This document shows positions 1 to 7,355 of a DNA stretch of 64,000 nt, piece after piece. Each line of letters opens with the position of its first letter. Position 1 is the stretch's first letter. The stretch is taken from assembly GCF_003390845.1 (NCBI RefSeq), contig NZ_QMEK01000002.1:372001-436000 (forward strand). Reading direction: 5' to 3'. The DNA is from Tropicimonas sp. IMCC34043. Lineage in GTDB: Bacteria; Pseudomonadota; Alphaproteobacteria; Rhodobacterales; Rhodobacteraceae. A program made the position numbers and the translations under genes. The notes beneath the pieces were generated by a model. The model ran no database searches. It was given only the letters and a program-made list of their open reading frames with translations, and was not told the DNA's origin.

Positions 1-330
1 GGCGACGGTCCGGGTGGTGTGATAGCAGATCGCCTCGGCGGTGATCCGGCTGCCGGGGTGGGCGGGGCGCATGTAGTCGATCCGGAGGTCGAGCGTGGCG
101 GTGGCGCCGGTGCCGTCTGCGCGCGACATGACCGCTGCGCCACAGCAGGTGTCCATCAGCGCGCTGACCGCGCCGCCGTGGATCACGCCGTTGCGCGGAT
201 CGCCGATAAAGCGGGCATCGTAGGGCATCGAGATCATCGCCCGGCCGTCATCGATCACATCGACGCGCATCGCAAGCGCCTCGGCGAAGGCGAGCGTTTC
301 GATGAAGCGGTTGGCGTCGGTCTTGTCCAT
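1..330 (-). CDS. PaaI-type hotdog thioesterase (partial, cut by left edge)
   Basis: The first 110 codons of a reverse-strand gene are present; the rest lies outside the window. It belongs to the PaaI/4HBT hotdog-fold thioesterases, which hydrolyse aryl- or acyl-CoA thioesters in the cytoplasm. Visible are the start ATG at 330 and HGGAVSALMD at residues 51-60, the family's HGG signature with an acidic residue (Asp60) at the usual catalytic position, followed by a strand RIDYMRP at 83-89. A MerR gene is transcribed away from it across about 180 bp. It lies next to a beta-oxidation cluster, which would suit a CoA-ester hydrolase, but the substrate cannot be told from sequence. Confidence 0.85.
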   Translation of the reverse strand, partial: MDKTDANRFIETLAFAEALAMRVDVIDDGRAMISMPYDARFIGDPRNGVIHGGAVSALMDTCCGAAVMSRADGTGATATLDLRIDYMRPAHPGSRITAEAICYHTTRTVA

Positions 331-514
331 TGCGGATCCAGGCTGCGCGGGCGTCAGTTGCGTTATCGGTCGGGCCGGGCCGCTGCGCAAGCCCGTGGCA
401 TGGTCCGCGAACGGCATTGGCGGCCCGGCCGAAGTCGCACGAAGGATGTCGCGCATTGAAGCCGGGGCGCGCAGCGCATAGGCTTTGGTCCGTCGTCAAA
501 CCGGAGGAAGAGGC

Positions 515-883
515 GTGTCCGAGACGAGGCTGAGCTTCAAGGAGATGTACGCGAAGTTCGACGTGACCCCACGCACGCTTCGCTACTACGAGCACATCGA
601 ACTGTTGCAACCCGAAAAGGAGGGTCGCGCGCGCTGGTATCGCCCGCGCGAGGTGGCGCGCATGACGCTGATCCTGCGCGGACGGCGATTCGGCTTCTCG
701 CTCGAGGAGATGCGGCAGTGGCTGCTGATCTACGAGGAACAGGGTACGCGCCCGCAGCTTGAGGCCTTCCTCGAGATGGCTGACCGGCAACTCGAGAATC
801 TGCGCCGCCAGCAGGCCGAGTTGCAGACGACGATCGAGGATCTGCACCGTTTGCGTGACGAGGCATCCGAGACGCTCGACTGA
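515..883 (+). CDS. MerR-family transcriptional regulator (first of a pair)
   Basis: A 122-residue MerR-family DNA-binding protein. The winged helix-turn-helix covers about residues 8-72 (core TPRTLRYYE, then FGFSLEEMRQ), and residues 85-118 form the dimerising coiled coil. There is no cysteine in the protein, so metal sensing is unlikely; it resembles the LiuR/PsrA-like branch that controls branched-chain and fatty acid catabolism. GTG 515 is chosen because GGAGG lies 7 nt upstream; a longer reading from TTG 485 has no such site. It is about half identical over the DNA-binding domain to the next gene. Placement before acyl-CoA dehydrogenase genes suggests it regulates them (inference). Confidence 0.85.
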   Translation: MSETRLSFKEMYAKFDVTPRTLRYYEHIELLQPEKEGRARWYRPREVARMTLILRGRRFGFSLEEMRQWLLIYEEQGTRPQLEAFLEMADRQLENLRRQQAELQTTIEDLHRLRDEASETLD

Positions 884-1278
884 CCTGGCCGGGCGCGGCG
901 GCGGTCACGACCCAACCGGATCATTGTGCCGGATCGAAACCGGCCGGCCGTGCCGTCGTGGCGCCCCGCCGGGAGGCCTTGGTCTGGCCGAGGGTCGCAA
1001 GACTTCCGGCCCGGATCGCCGGATCTGGAGAGGTCGCGGGCGGATTCGCGGCGCGGGACTGGAACACTCCGGTTTGCGGCCCCGGATCGTTGAATATGAC
1101 GATATTCTCGCACAAGTGGATTGTATGCGATTCTTGATCACCGAGTGTCGAAAAATTCCGCACATTTTTGATGCAAATCACGACGATCTTGCACCATTTC
1201 CTAAATCGATTATGCTCACTTTTATGTTTCCGTTCGGGCGCACGGCAGGCCGGCCTAGAACAGTGACGCAGCGTTTCG
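884..1278. other. Intergenic region between the two merR genes, no gene seen
   Basis: This stretch carries no convincing gene on either strand; short open frames are GC-frame artefacts without family resemblance. The left part (to about 1090) is GC-rich like the genes. From about 1095 to the next gene it becomes clearly AT-richer, as expected of a promoter region. No strong Rho-independent terminator is visible after the first merR gene. Confidence 0.5.
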
Positions 1279-1294
1279 TTAACGTTAGCGTCAA
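1279..1294. promoter_or_regulatory. Probable MerR (LiuR-like) operator
   Basis: TTAACGTTAGCGTCAA is a 16-bp imperfect palindrome in which 12 of 16 positions match their reverse complement. It resembles the known LiuR-type operator pattern (two ACGT-like half sites bounded by TT and AA) of MerR regulators of branched-chain and fatty acid degradation. It lies about 70 bp before the second merR start, as expected for autoregulation and control of the downstream operon. Binding is inferred, not shown. Confidence 0.55.
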
Positions 1295-1360
1295 TTCCTG
1301 TGATAGACGACCCCGGGAGCGTGTTTCGGGTCAGTAACAATTTTTGTTGGAGACGAACCA

Positions 1361-1759
1361 GTGACCGACAAGCTTATGACGATACGGGAGATGTGCGACA
1401 CTTTCGAAGTGACGCCGCGCACCCTTCGGTTTTACGAATCCAAGGAGCTGTTGTTTCCCGTCAGGAAGGGCACCAAGCGGCTGTTCACCCGTCGCGACCG
1501 CGGTCGCCTCAAGCTGATCTTGCGCGGCAAGCGTTTCGGCTTCAGTCTGGAACAGATCCGGCAGCTTCTGGATCTCTACAACGTCGGCGACCATCAGGCG
1601 ACGCAATTGTCCAGGACCTACGAAATTGCCGTCGAGCGGCTGTCGGAGATGGAGCGACAGCGTGTTGAACTGGACGAGGCCATTACCGATCTGAAGGATC
1701 AACTGGCCTGGGTCGACAAGATGCTGACGACGCTGAACACGCAGCAGGCCGCCGAGTAA
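1361..1759 (+). CDS. MerR-family transcriptional regulator (second of a pair)
   Basis: A 132-residue MerR-family regulator with the DNA-binding domain at about residues 8-70 ([20 protein letters not shown]) and a C-terminal coiled coil at about 85-122. Apart from Cys12 it has no cysteines and no metal-binding loop. It starts at GTG 1361, with GGAG about 8 nt upstream. The acyl-CoA dehydrogenase begins only 26 bp after its stop, so the two are very likely co-transcribed. A MerR-type palindrome at 1279-1294 lies in its promoter region, suggesting autoregulation. By neighbourhood it is the likely regulator of the beta-oxidation genes to its right; the ligand, presumably an acyl-CoA, is inferred. 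Confidence 0.88.
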   Translation: MTDKLMTIREMCDTFEVTPRTLRFYESKELLFPVRKGTKRLFTRRDRGRLKLILRGKRFGFSLEQIRQLLDLYNVGDHQATQLSRTYEIAVERLSEMERQRVELDEAITDLKDQLAWVDKMLTTLNTQQAAE

Positions 1760-1785
1760 GGAGTGGCCCCAGGGAGGAGCCATAC

Positions 1786-3564
1786 ATGCCGATCTACACG
1801 GCGCCGGTCGACGATCTGCAATTCGTCCTGCACGCGCTTCTGAAGGTCTCGGAACAGGCTATCCCCGGCTACGAAGACCTCGACCCGGATGTCACTGCGG
1901 CGGTTCTGGGCGAGGCAGGCAAGATCGCGACCAATGTGGTGGCCCCGCTGAACGTCGTCGGCGACCGCGAGGGCTGCGTGTTGGGGAATGGCATCGTGCG
2001 CACGCCTCCGGGGTTCCGCGAAGCCTTCGACGCGCTGAAGGCGGGCGGCTGGACGGCTCTCGACTGCGATCCGGACTATGGCGGGCAGGGTATGCCCTCG
2101 CTGATGGGAACGGCCGTCGGCGAACTGTTCTCTGCCGCCAACCAGTCCTTCACCATGTATCACGGCCTGACGCATGGTGCCTACAGCGCGATCCGCGCCC
2201 ACGGCACCGAGGCGCAGAAGGCGATGTGGCTGCCGAAGCTCGTGTCCTGCGACTGGACCGGGACGATGAACCTGACCGAGCCGCAATGCGGCACCGATCT
2301 GAGCCTCTTGCGCACCAAGGCGGAGCCGCAGGCGGACGGGAGCTATCGCATCAGCGGGCAGAAGATCTTCATCTCTGCGGGCGACCACGACATGGCCGAA
2401 AACATCGTCCATCTGGTGCTGGCGCGGATCCCCGGCGGGCCGGAGGGGACCAAGGGGATCTCGCTGTTCATCGTGCCGAAGCTGATGGTCGACGACCAGG
2501 GCGGGCTCGGCGCGCGCAACGGCGTCTCGGTCGGCAAGCTCGAGACCAAAATGGGCATCCATGGCAACGCCACCTGCGTCATGAACTTCGATGATGCGAC
2601 GGGCTATCTGCTCGGGCAGGAGCACAAGGGGATGCGGGCCATGTTCACGATGATGAACGAAGCCCGTCTGGGGGTTGCGATGCAGGGCCTCGCGCAGGCC
2701 GAGGTCGCCTATCAGAACGCGGCTGCCTATGCCAGGGACCGGCTTCAGGGCCGGGCTGTCACTGGCGCCGAGAACCCCGAGGGTCCGGCCGACCCGCTGA
2801 TCGTGCACCCGGACATCCGCCGCACCCTGATGGACCAGAAGAGCTTTGTCGAAGGTGCACGCGCGTTCCTCCTGTGGGGGGCGATGCTGATCGACCGCTC
2901 GCACCGTCTCGGCGATGCCGACGCCGAGGGGCTGATCTCGCTGCTGATCCCGGTGCTGAAGGGCTTTCTGACCGACAAGGGGTTCGAATCCTGCGTGGCC
3001 GCCCAGCAGGTCTTTGGCGGACATGGATATATCGAGGATTCGGGCATGTCGCAGTTCACCCGCGACGCCCGCATCACCCAGATCTACGAGGGTGCCAACG
3101 GGATCCAGGCGCTCGACCTCGTCGGGCGCAAGCTCGCCTCGGACGGCGGCAAGCACATGGTGGCCTTTTTCGATCTGGTGAAGCGGTTCATCAAAGAGAA
3201 CGAGGCCGACGAGGGCTTGAAGGCCGGATTTCTCGATCCGCTGAAGGCCGCAAGCAAGGATCTTCAGGCAGCGTCCATGTTCTTCATGCAGAACGGCATG
3301 AAGACCCCGAATGCGGCGCTGGCCGGATCCTACGACTTCATGCATCTGTTCGGATATGTCTGCCTCGGCCTGATGTGGGCGCAGATGGCGAAGGCTGCGG
3401 AGATTGGGCTGGGCGAGGGCAGCGGCAACCGCGCCTTCCTTGAGGCCAAGATCGCGACCGGGCGGTACTTCATGGCACGGCAACTGCCGGCAACGGCACT
3501 GCATCTGGCGCGGATCGAAAGTGGCGCCGAGCCGGTCATGAGTCTGACGGCGGATGCCTTCTGA
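1786..3564 (+). CDS. Acyl-CoA dehydrogenase with C-terminal extension (FadE/DmdC-like)
   Basis: A flavoprotein of 592 residues that introduces the alpha-beta double bond into acyl-CoA, passing electrons to ETF. Seen: the FAD/substrate-binding segment [12 protein letters not shown] at about residues 165-176, and [13 protein letters not shown], whose Glu435 sits at the catalytic-base position of the acyl-CoA dehydrogenase fold. The last 130 or so residues form the extra helical domain typical of the ~590-residue subfamily that includes the methylmercaptopropionyl-CoA dehydrogenase DmdC and medium/long-chain enzymes. GGAGG precedes ATG 1786. It follows merR by 26 bp and is separated from the rest of the cluster by a repeat-bearing gap. 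Chain-length preference is not predictable; a DmdC role is possible but not shown. Confidence 0.9.
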   Translation: MPIYTAPVDDLQFVLHALLKVSEQAIPGYEDLDPDVTAAVLGEAGKIATNVVAPLNVVGDREGCVLGNGIVRTPPGFREAFDALKAGGWTALDCDPDYGGQGMPSLMGTAVGELFSAANQSFTMYHGLTHGAYSAIRAHGTEAQKAMWLPKLVSCDWTGTMNLTEPQCGTDLSLLRTKAEPQADGSYRISGQKIFISAGDHDMAENIVHLVLARIPGGPEGTKGISLFIVPKLMVDDQGGLGARNGVSVGKLETKMGIHGNATCVMNFDDATGYLLGQEHKGMRAMFTMMNEARLGVAMQGLAQAEVAYQNAAAYARDRLQGRAVTGAENPEGPADPLIVHPDIRRTLMDQKSFVEGARAFLLWGAMLIDRSHRLGDADAEGLISLLIPVLKGFLTDKGFESCVAAQQVFGGHGYIEDSGMSQFTRDARITQIYEGANGIQALDLVGRKLASDGGKHMVAFFDLVKRFIKENEADEGLKAGFLDPLKAASKDLQAASMFFMQNGMKTPNAALAGSYDFMHLFGYVCLGLMWAQMAKAAEIGLGEGSGNRAFLEAKIATGRYFMARQLPATALHLARIESGAEPVMSLTADAF

Positions 3565-3713
3565 ACGGTCGGATCGGGACGAGGCGGGCCGTGGATATCG
3601 GTTCAGCCAGTGCCCCGGGGCGAGAGGTCGCGCGCGCGCAGGGTGCCAGCGCGGCCTTTGGCACGCCGCCCCGGCGCCAGCGCCGGCGGCCTGATCGGGG
3701 CAGCCTTCGGCGA

Positions 3714-3904
3714 AGGTACTTGACCCAAGAAGAAGATCAGGGCCACCCTGCCCCTCCGGCGAGGCGCGGTCCGAGCCGTCCAGGCCGGATAGGCAGGGCT
3801 TCTCCTTGGGCGGTCATCGGCTCCTCAGCCTGTACCGCATCGCGATCCTCTGGCAGCTTGGTAAATGAAGCGTCAATCGCAGCTTCTTCTTGGAGAAAAT
3901 ACCT
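3714..3904. repeat. MITE-like 191-bp element with 21-bp terminal inverted repeats
   Basis: The gap between the acyl-CoA dehydrogenase and the GST gene (3565-3938) holds no gene. Within it, a left arm at 3714-3734 reads AGGTACTT-GAC-CCAAGAAGAA, and the right arm at 3884-3904 is its inverted counterpart, TTCTTCTTGG-AGA-AAATACCT. The arms match at every position except the central three bases and one T/C change. The interior (about 150 bp) has no coding potential. The same arm sequence recurs at 32577-32629 and 44394-44414. It could be a non-autonomous mobile element or two opposed copies of a dispersed palindromic repeat. Confidence 0.6.
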
Positions 3905-3938
3905 GAATGCGACGGCCCAATCCGAAGGAACGCAGGAC

Positions 3939-4571
3939 ATGAGGCTCTACTGCTTCGGCGAATCCGGCAACGCCTACAAGGTGGCACTGGCGCTGGAACT
4001 GTCAGGGACGGCGTGGCAGCCGGTCTTCGTCGATTTCTTCAACGGCGCGGCGCGTACACCAGAATACCTTCGCGACGTCAACGAGATGGGCGAAGTGCCG
4101 GTGCTCGCGGACGGCGATCTGCGTCTGTCGCAGTCGGGCGCGATCCTCGACTATCTCAGCGACGGGACCGGGCGCTTTGGCGGCGCCGATCCGCAGGAAG
4201 CGCGCGAGGTGCTGCGCTGGGTGCTTTGGGACAATCACAAGCTGAGCGGGCAGGCCGGCACCTGCCGGTTCCTGATGAATTTTCTCGCCCCCGAGAAACG
4301 GCCCGAGCCGGTGATCCGGTTCCTGCAGGGCCGGCTGGCGGCGGCCTTCAAGGTCCTCGACCGGCATCTGGAGGCGCGCGACTGGATCGTTGGCGATGGC
4401 CTCACCAATGCGGACCTGTCCTGCTGCGGCTATCTGTATTATCCCGAACCCTTCGGATTCGACCGCAAGGACTGGCCAAATATCGATGCCTGGCTGGCGC
4501 GGATCGCGGCCCTGCCGGGCTGGAAACATCCCTATGAGCTGATGCCCGGGTCGCCCGCCGATCGCATCTGA
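3939..4571 (+). CDS. Glutathione S-transferase family protein
   Basis: A 210-residue cytosolic GST-fold protein: an N-terminal thioredoxin-like domain (residues 1-75, beginning RLYCFGESGNAYKV, with the glutathione-binding VPVLADGD and QSGAILDYL motifs at about 48-70) and an all-helical C-terminal domain (about 85-200). ATG 3939 is preceded by AAGGA; upstream in-frame codons run into the repeat element and are unlikely to be translated. It ends 12 bp before the thiolase and so belongs to the beta-oxidation operon. Its substrate is unknown; GSTs in such operons may detoxify electrophilic intermediates (inference). Confidence 0.85.
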   Translation: MRLYCFGESGNAYKVALALELSGTAWQPVFVDFFNGAARTPEYLRDVNEMGEVPVLADGDLRLSQSGAILDYLSDGTGRFGGADPQEAREVLRWVLWDNHKLSGQAGTCRFLMNFLAPEKRPEPVIRFLQGRLAAAFKVLDRHLEARDWIVGDGLTNADLSCCGYLYYPEPFGFDRKDWPNIDAWLARIAALPGWKHPYELMPGSPADRI

Positions 4572-4583
4572 GGAGGACATGAC

Positions 4584-5795
4584 ATGACGGAAGCCTATAT
4601 TTACGATGCAGTGCGCAGCCCGCGGGGCAAGGGGCGCCGCGACGGGGCGCTGCACGAGGTCACCTCGGTGCGGCTGTCGGCGCAGATGCTGAACGCGATC
4701 AAGGCGCGCAACGGGCTCGAGGGTCATGCGGTCGAGGATGTGATCTGGGGCAATGCAACCCAGGTAATGGAGCAGGGCGGGTGCCTGGCGCGTACCGCCG
4801 TTCTGGCCTCGGAGCTCGATGAACGGATCCCGGGGCTGTCGATCAACCGGTTCTGCGCCTCGGGGCTCGAGGCGGTCAATCTGGCGGCCAATCAGGTTCG
4901 CGGCGGGGCCGGCGAGGGCTATATCGCCGGCGGGGTCGAGATGATGGGGCGGGTTGCCATGGGCTCGGACGGGGCGGCGGTTGCGGTCGATCCCTCGGTC
5001 GCGATGGAGCGCTATTTCGTGCCGCAGGGGATCTCGGCCGACCTGATTGCGACCGAATACGGCTTTACCCGCGATCAGGCCGATGCGCTGGCGGTCGAAA
5101 GCCAGCGTCGCGCCAAGGCCGCCTGGGACGACGGGCGGTTTGCCAGGACCGTGGTGCCGGTGACCGATCAGAACGGGCTGATCCTGCTCGATCGCGACGA
5201 ACACATGCGCCCCGAGACCGACATGCAAAGCCTTGGCGCCCTGAACGCCAGCTTTCAGCAGATGGGCGAGGTCATGCCGGGCTTCGACAAGGTCGCGATC
5301 ATGAAGTATCCCCATCTGGAGCGGATCGATCACATCCACCATGCCGGCAACAGCTCGGGCATCGTCGACGGGTCGGCGGCAATTCTGGTGGGCTCGAAGA
5401 AGTTCGGCAAGAAGCACGGCCTGACGCCGCGGGCACGGATCCGGGCGACGGCCAAGATCGGCACCGATCCGACGATCATGCTGACCGGTCCGGTGCCGGT
5501 GACCGAGCGGATCCTCGAGGGGGCCGGGATGCGGATCGGCGACATCGATCTGTTCGAGGTCAACGAGGCCTTTGCCGCGGTGGTGTTGCGGTTCATGCAG
5601 GCTTTTGGCGTGGCCGAGGACCGGGTGAACGTGAATGGCGGTGCCATCGCGATGGGCCATCCGTTGGGTGCGACAGGCGCGATCATCCTTGGCACGCTGT
5701 TGGACGAGTTGGAACGCAGCGACAAGGAGGTGGGGCTTGCCACGCTTTGTGTCGCAAGCGGCATGGGCGCGGCCACGATCATCGAACGGGTATGA
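4584..5795 (+). CDS. Acetyl-CoA C-acyltransferase (thiolase)
   Basis: A 403-residue thiolase catalysing the CoA-dependent cleavage of 3-ketoacyl-CoA, the last step of beta-oxidation. The acyl-accepting Cys91 lies in NRFCASGLEA, His359 in AMGHPLGATGA, and the proton-exchanging Cys389 in LCVASGMG. GAGGAGG lies about 12 nt before ATG 4584. It forms an operon with the GST gene upstream (12 bp) and probably the bicupin and fadJ downstream, making it the likely beta partner (FadA/FadI role) of the bifunctional enzyme encoded at 7356-9551. A second, differently related thiolase is at 39082-40257. Confidence 0.92.
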   Translation: MTEAYIYDAVRSPRGKGRRDGALHEVTSVRLSAQMLNAIKARNGLEGHAVEDVIWGNATQVMEQGGCLARTAVLASELDERIPGLSINRFCASGLEAVNLAANQVRGGAGEGYIAGGVEMMGRVAMGSDGAAVAVDPSVAMERYFVPQGISADLIATEYGFTRDQADALAVESQRRAKAAWDDGRFARTVVPVTDQNGLILLDRDEHMRPETDMQSLGALNASFQQMGEVMPGFDKVAIMKYPHLERIDHIHHAGNSSGIVDGSAAILVGSKKFGKKHGLTPRARIRATAKIGTDPTIMLTGPVPVTERILEGAGMRIGDIDLFEVNEAFAAVVLRFMQAFGVAEDRVNVNGGAIAMGHPLGATGAIILGTLLDELERSDKEVGLATLCVASGMGAATIIERV

Positions 5796-5861
5796 CGGAA
5801 CAGCCGCGGCGGGCTAGACTGGGGTTGCGCCTTTGCGCGCGGGACGGATCGGAGCACTATC

Positions 5862-6797
5862 ATGCCAGTGATCGACATGGCCGCGGCCCCGTTCGAGCGT
5901 CGTGGATCCGACGCGCCGCTCGGCGCGTTCGAAAGCGTCTTTCTGGGGGATGCGGGCGGGCTGACCCAGTTCGGGGTGATCTTTGCGACGCTCGAACCCG
6001 GGGCTGCGTCCTCGGACCGGCACTGGCACGAGGTCGAGGACGAGTTCCTGTGGGTGATCGGAGGCGCGGCGGTGCTGGCCGACGAGCGCGGCGAGACCTT
6101 GTTGCGCCCGGGCGATGCGGTGGCCTGGAAGGCGGGCGTGCCGAATGGACATCATATCCTCAACCGCGGCGACGATCCGGTTCGCTTTCTGGTGGCAGGC
6201 TGGCGTTCGCCCGAGGATGTGGTGCATTATCCCGATCTTGGGCGCCGGGCGTGGCACGCGCCAGATGGCAGCCGGCAGACCGAGCCCGAGAGGCTTGAGC
6301 GCGCAGCCCCCGCAACGCTGCCCGACCCGGTGCTGGACCTTGCCGCGCTGCCGGTCAGGACCGGCTCGATCTATCCCGAACCCTATGCCGCGATGATGAA
6401 AGGGCGCAGTTCGCTGCGGCTGGGCGCGGCTGGCGGGTTGACCCGGTTCGGCGCCAATCTGGTGCGGCTCGAGCCCGGGGCGCTGAGTTCGCTGCGCCAC
6501 TGGCACGCGCGCGAGGACGAGTTCGCGATGGTGACCGACGGTATCTGCACCCTGATCGATGATGCGGGCGCCCATGCGATGCGGCCGGGCGATTGCGCGG
6601 CATTCCCGGCGGGCGACGGCAACGGACATCATTTCGTCAACCGCACCGACAGTCCGGCCGCCTTTCTGGTGCTGGGCGCGCGCATGGATCCCGAGCGTGC
6701 GGTCTATTCCGATCTGGATCTCGTGCTCGATGTCAGGTCCGGGGAGGTCAGCTACACGCTGAAGGACGGCAGCCCGTATCCGGGGGCGGGCCGATGA
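5862..6797 (+). CDS. Bicupin protein of unknown function
   Basis: A protein of 311 residues built from two similar cupin barrels. The first has DRHWHEVEDEFLWV (about 47-60) and PNGHHILNRGDDP (about 92-104); the second has LRHWHAREDEFAMV (about 210-223) and GNGHHFVNRTDSP (about 254-266). Both barrels keep the two His of motif 1, a Glu and the motif-2 His, so each can bind one divalent metal. The arrangement matches COG3837-type cupins, whose reaction is unknown. It sits between the thiolase (66 bp upstream) and an NTF2-like gene whose start overlaps its stop, in the beta-oxidation cluster. A dioxygenase, isomerase or binding role cannot be distinguished. Confidence 0.8.
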   Translation: MPVIDMAAAPFERRGSDAPLGAFESVFLGDAGGLTQFGVIFATLEPGAASSDRHWHEVEDEFLWVIGGAAVLADERGETLLRPGDAVAWKAGVPNGHHILNRGDDPVRFLVAGWRSPEDVVHYPDLGRRAWHAPDGSRQTEPERLERAAPATLPDPVLDLAALPVRTGSIYPEPYAAMMKGRSSLRLGAAGGLTRFGANLVRLEPGALSSLRHWHAREDEFAMVTDGICTLIDDAGAHAMRPGDCAAFPAGDGNGHHFVNRTDSPAAFLVLGARMDPERAVYSDLDLVLDVRSGEVSYTLKDGSPYPGAGR

Positions 6798-7297
6798 TGC
6801 GACGCAGCACAGGACCGGAGCCTTCCGAGATGGCCGCATCGCTAGAGCAGTGGCTCGAACCCACGGCCGCGGCGTTGCTGGCCGGGGATTTCGATGCGGT
6901 GGCGCAGATCTGCGCTCCCTGCCTGCCGGTCTATCTGGAATGCGATCTGATCCTGATCGAGGGACGTGACGAGATTGTCGCCGCGATGCAAAGAATGCAG
7001 GAGGAATGGGCGGAGGCAGGGCTGAGAGGCATGCGCGGCGAGGTTGCGGCGATCGGTTTGCCGGTACGCGGCCAGTTCCGGGTGATGGTGGACTGGTACT
7101 ACGACCTCGGCCCGGACCAGCCTCCACGCCAGTCGAGCATAACCTATTTCTGCCGTCACCGAGATCCGACGCCCGACAACCCGGTGCCGCTGACGATCGA
7201 GATGGTCGAGTACCGCAAGGCGGCGTTCGATGTCCAACGCAGCGTCGCGGCGCAGACGCAGCGGATACCGAAGCGGTATCGTCGCCCGGCCGGTTGA
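6794..7297 (+). CDS. NTF2/SnoaL-like protein of unknown function
   Basis: A 167-residue predicted cytosolic protein. Residues 13-60 (a WLEPTAAALLAGDFDAV-like helix followed by a strand) and the later VMVDWYYDL and LTIEMVEYRK strands fit the alpha+beta cone of NTF2/SnoaL-like proteins, though the match is by pattern only. Its ATG overlaps the bicupin stop in an ATGA arrangement, so the two are translationally coupled and probably work together. FadJ begins 58 bp downstream. No catalytic residues can be assigned; the fold serves as an enzyme, isomerase or binding domain. Confidence 0.65.
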   Translation: MMRRSTGPEPSEMAASLEQWLEPTAAALLAGDFDAVAQICAPCLPVYLECDLILIEGRDEIVAAMQRMQEEWAEAGLRGMRGEVAAIGLPVRGQFRVMVDWYYDLGPDQPPRQSSITYFCRHRDPTPDNPVPLTIEMVEYRKAAFDVQRSVAAQTQRIPKRYRRPAG

Positions 7298-7355
7298 GCA
7301 CGGGATACGGCCGAGACCGACCCGTGGGGAACGAGACACGAATGAGGAGGCAGCC

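Noticed and set aside
1699-3504. Long reverse-strand frame opposite the acyl-CoA dehydrogenase
   Set aside because: Mirror of a well-supported gene; no ribosome-binding site or family resemblance.
3591-3938. N-terminal extension of the GST gene
   Set aside because: The in-frame codons cross the inverted-repeat element and have no GST resemblance; ATG 3939 begins the thioredoxin-like domain exactly.
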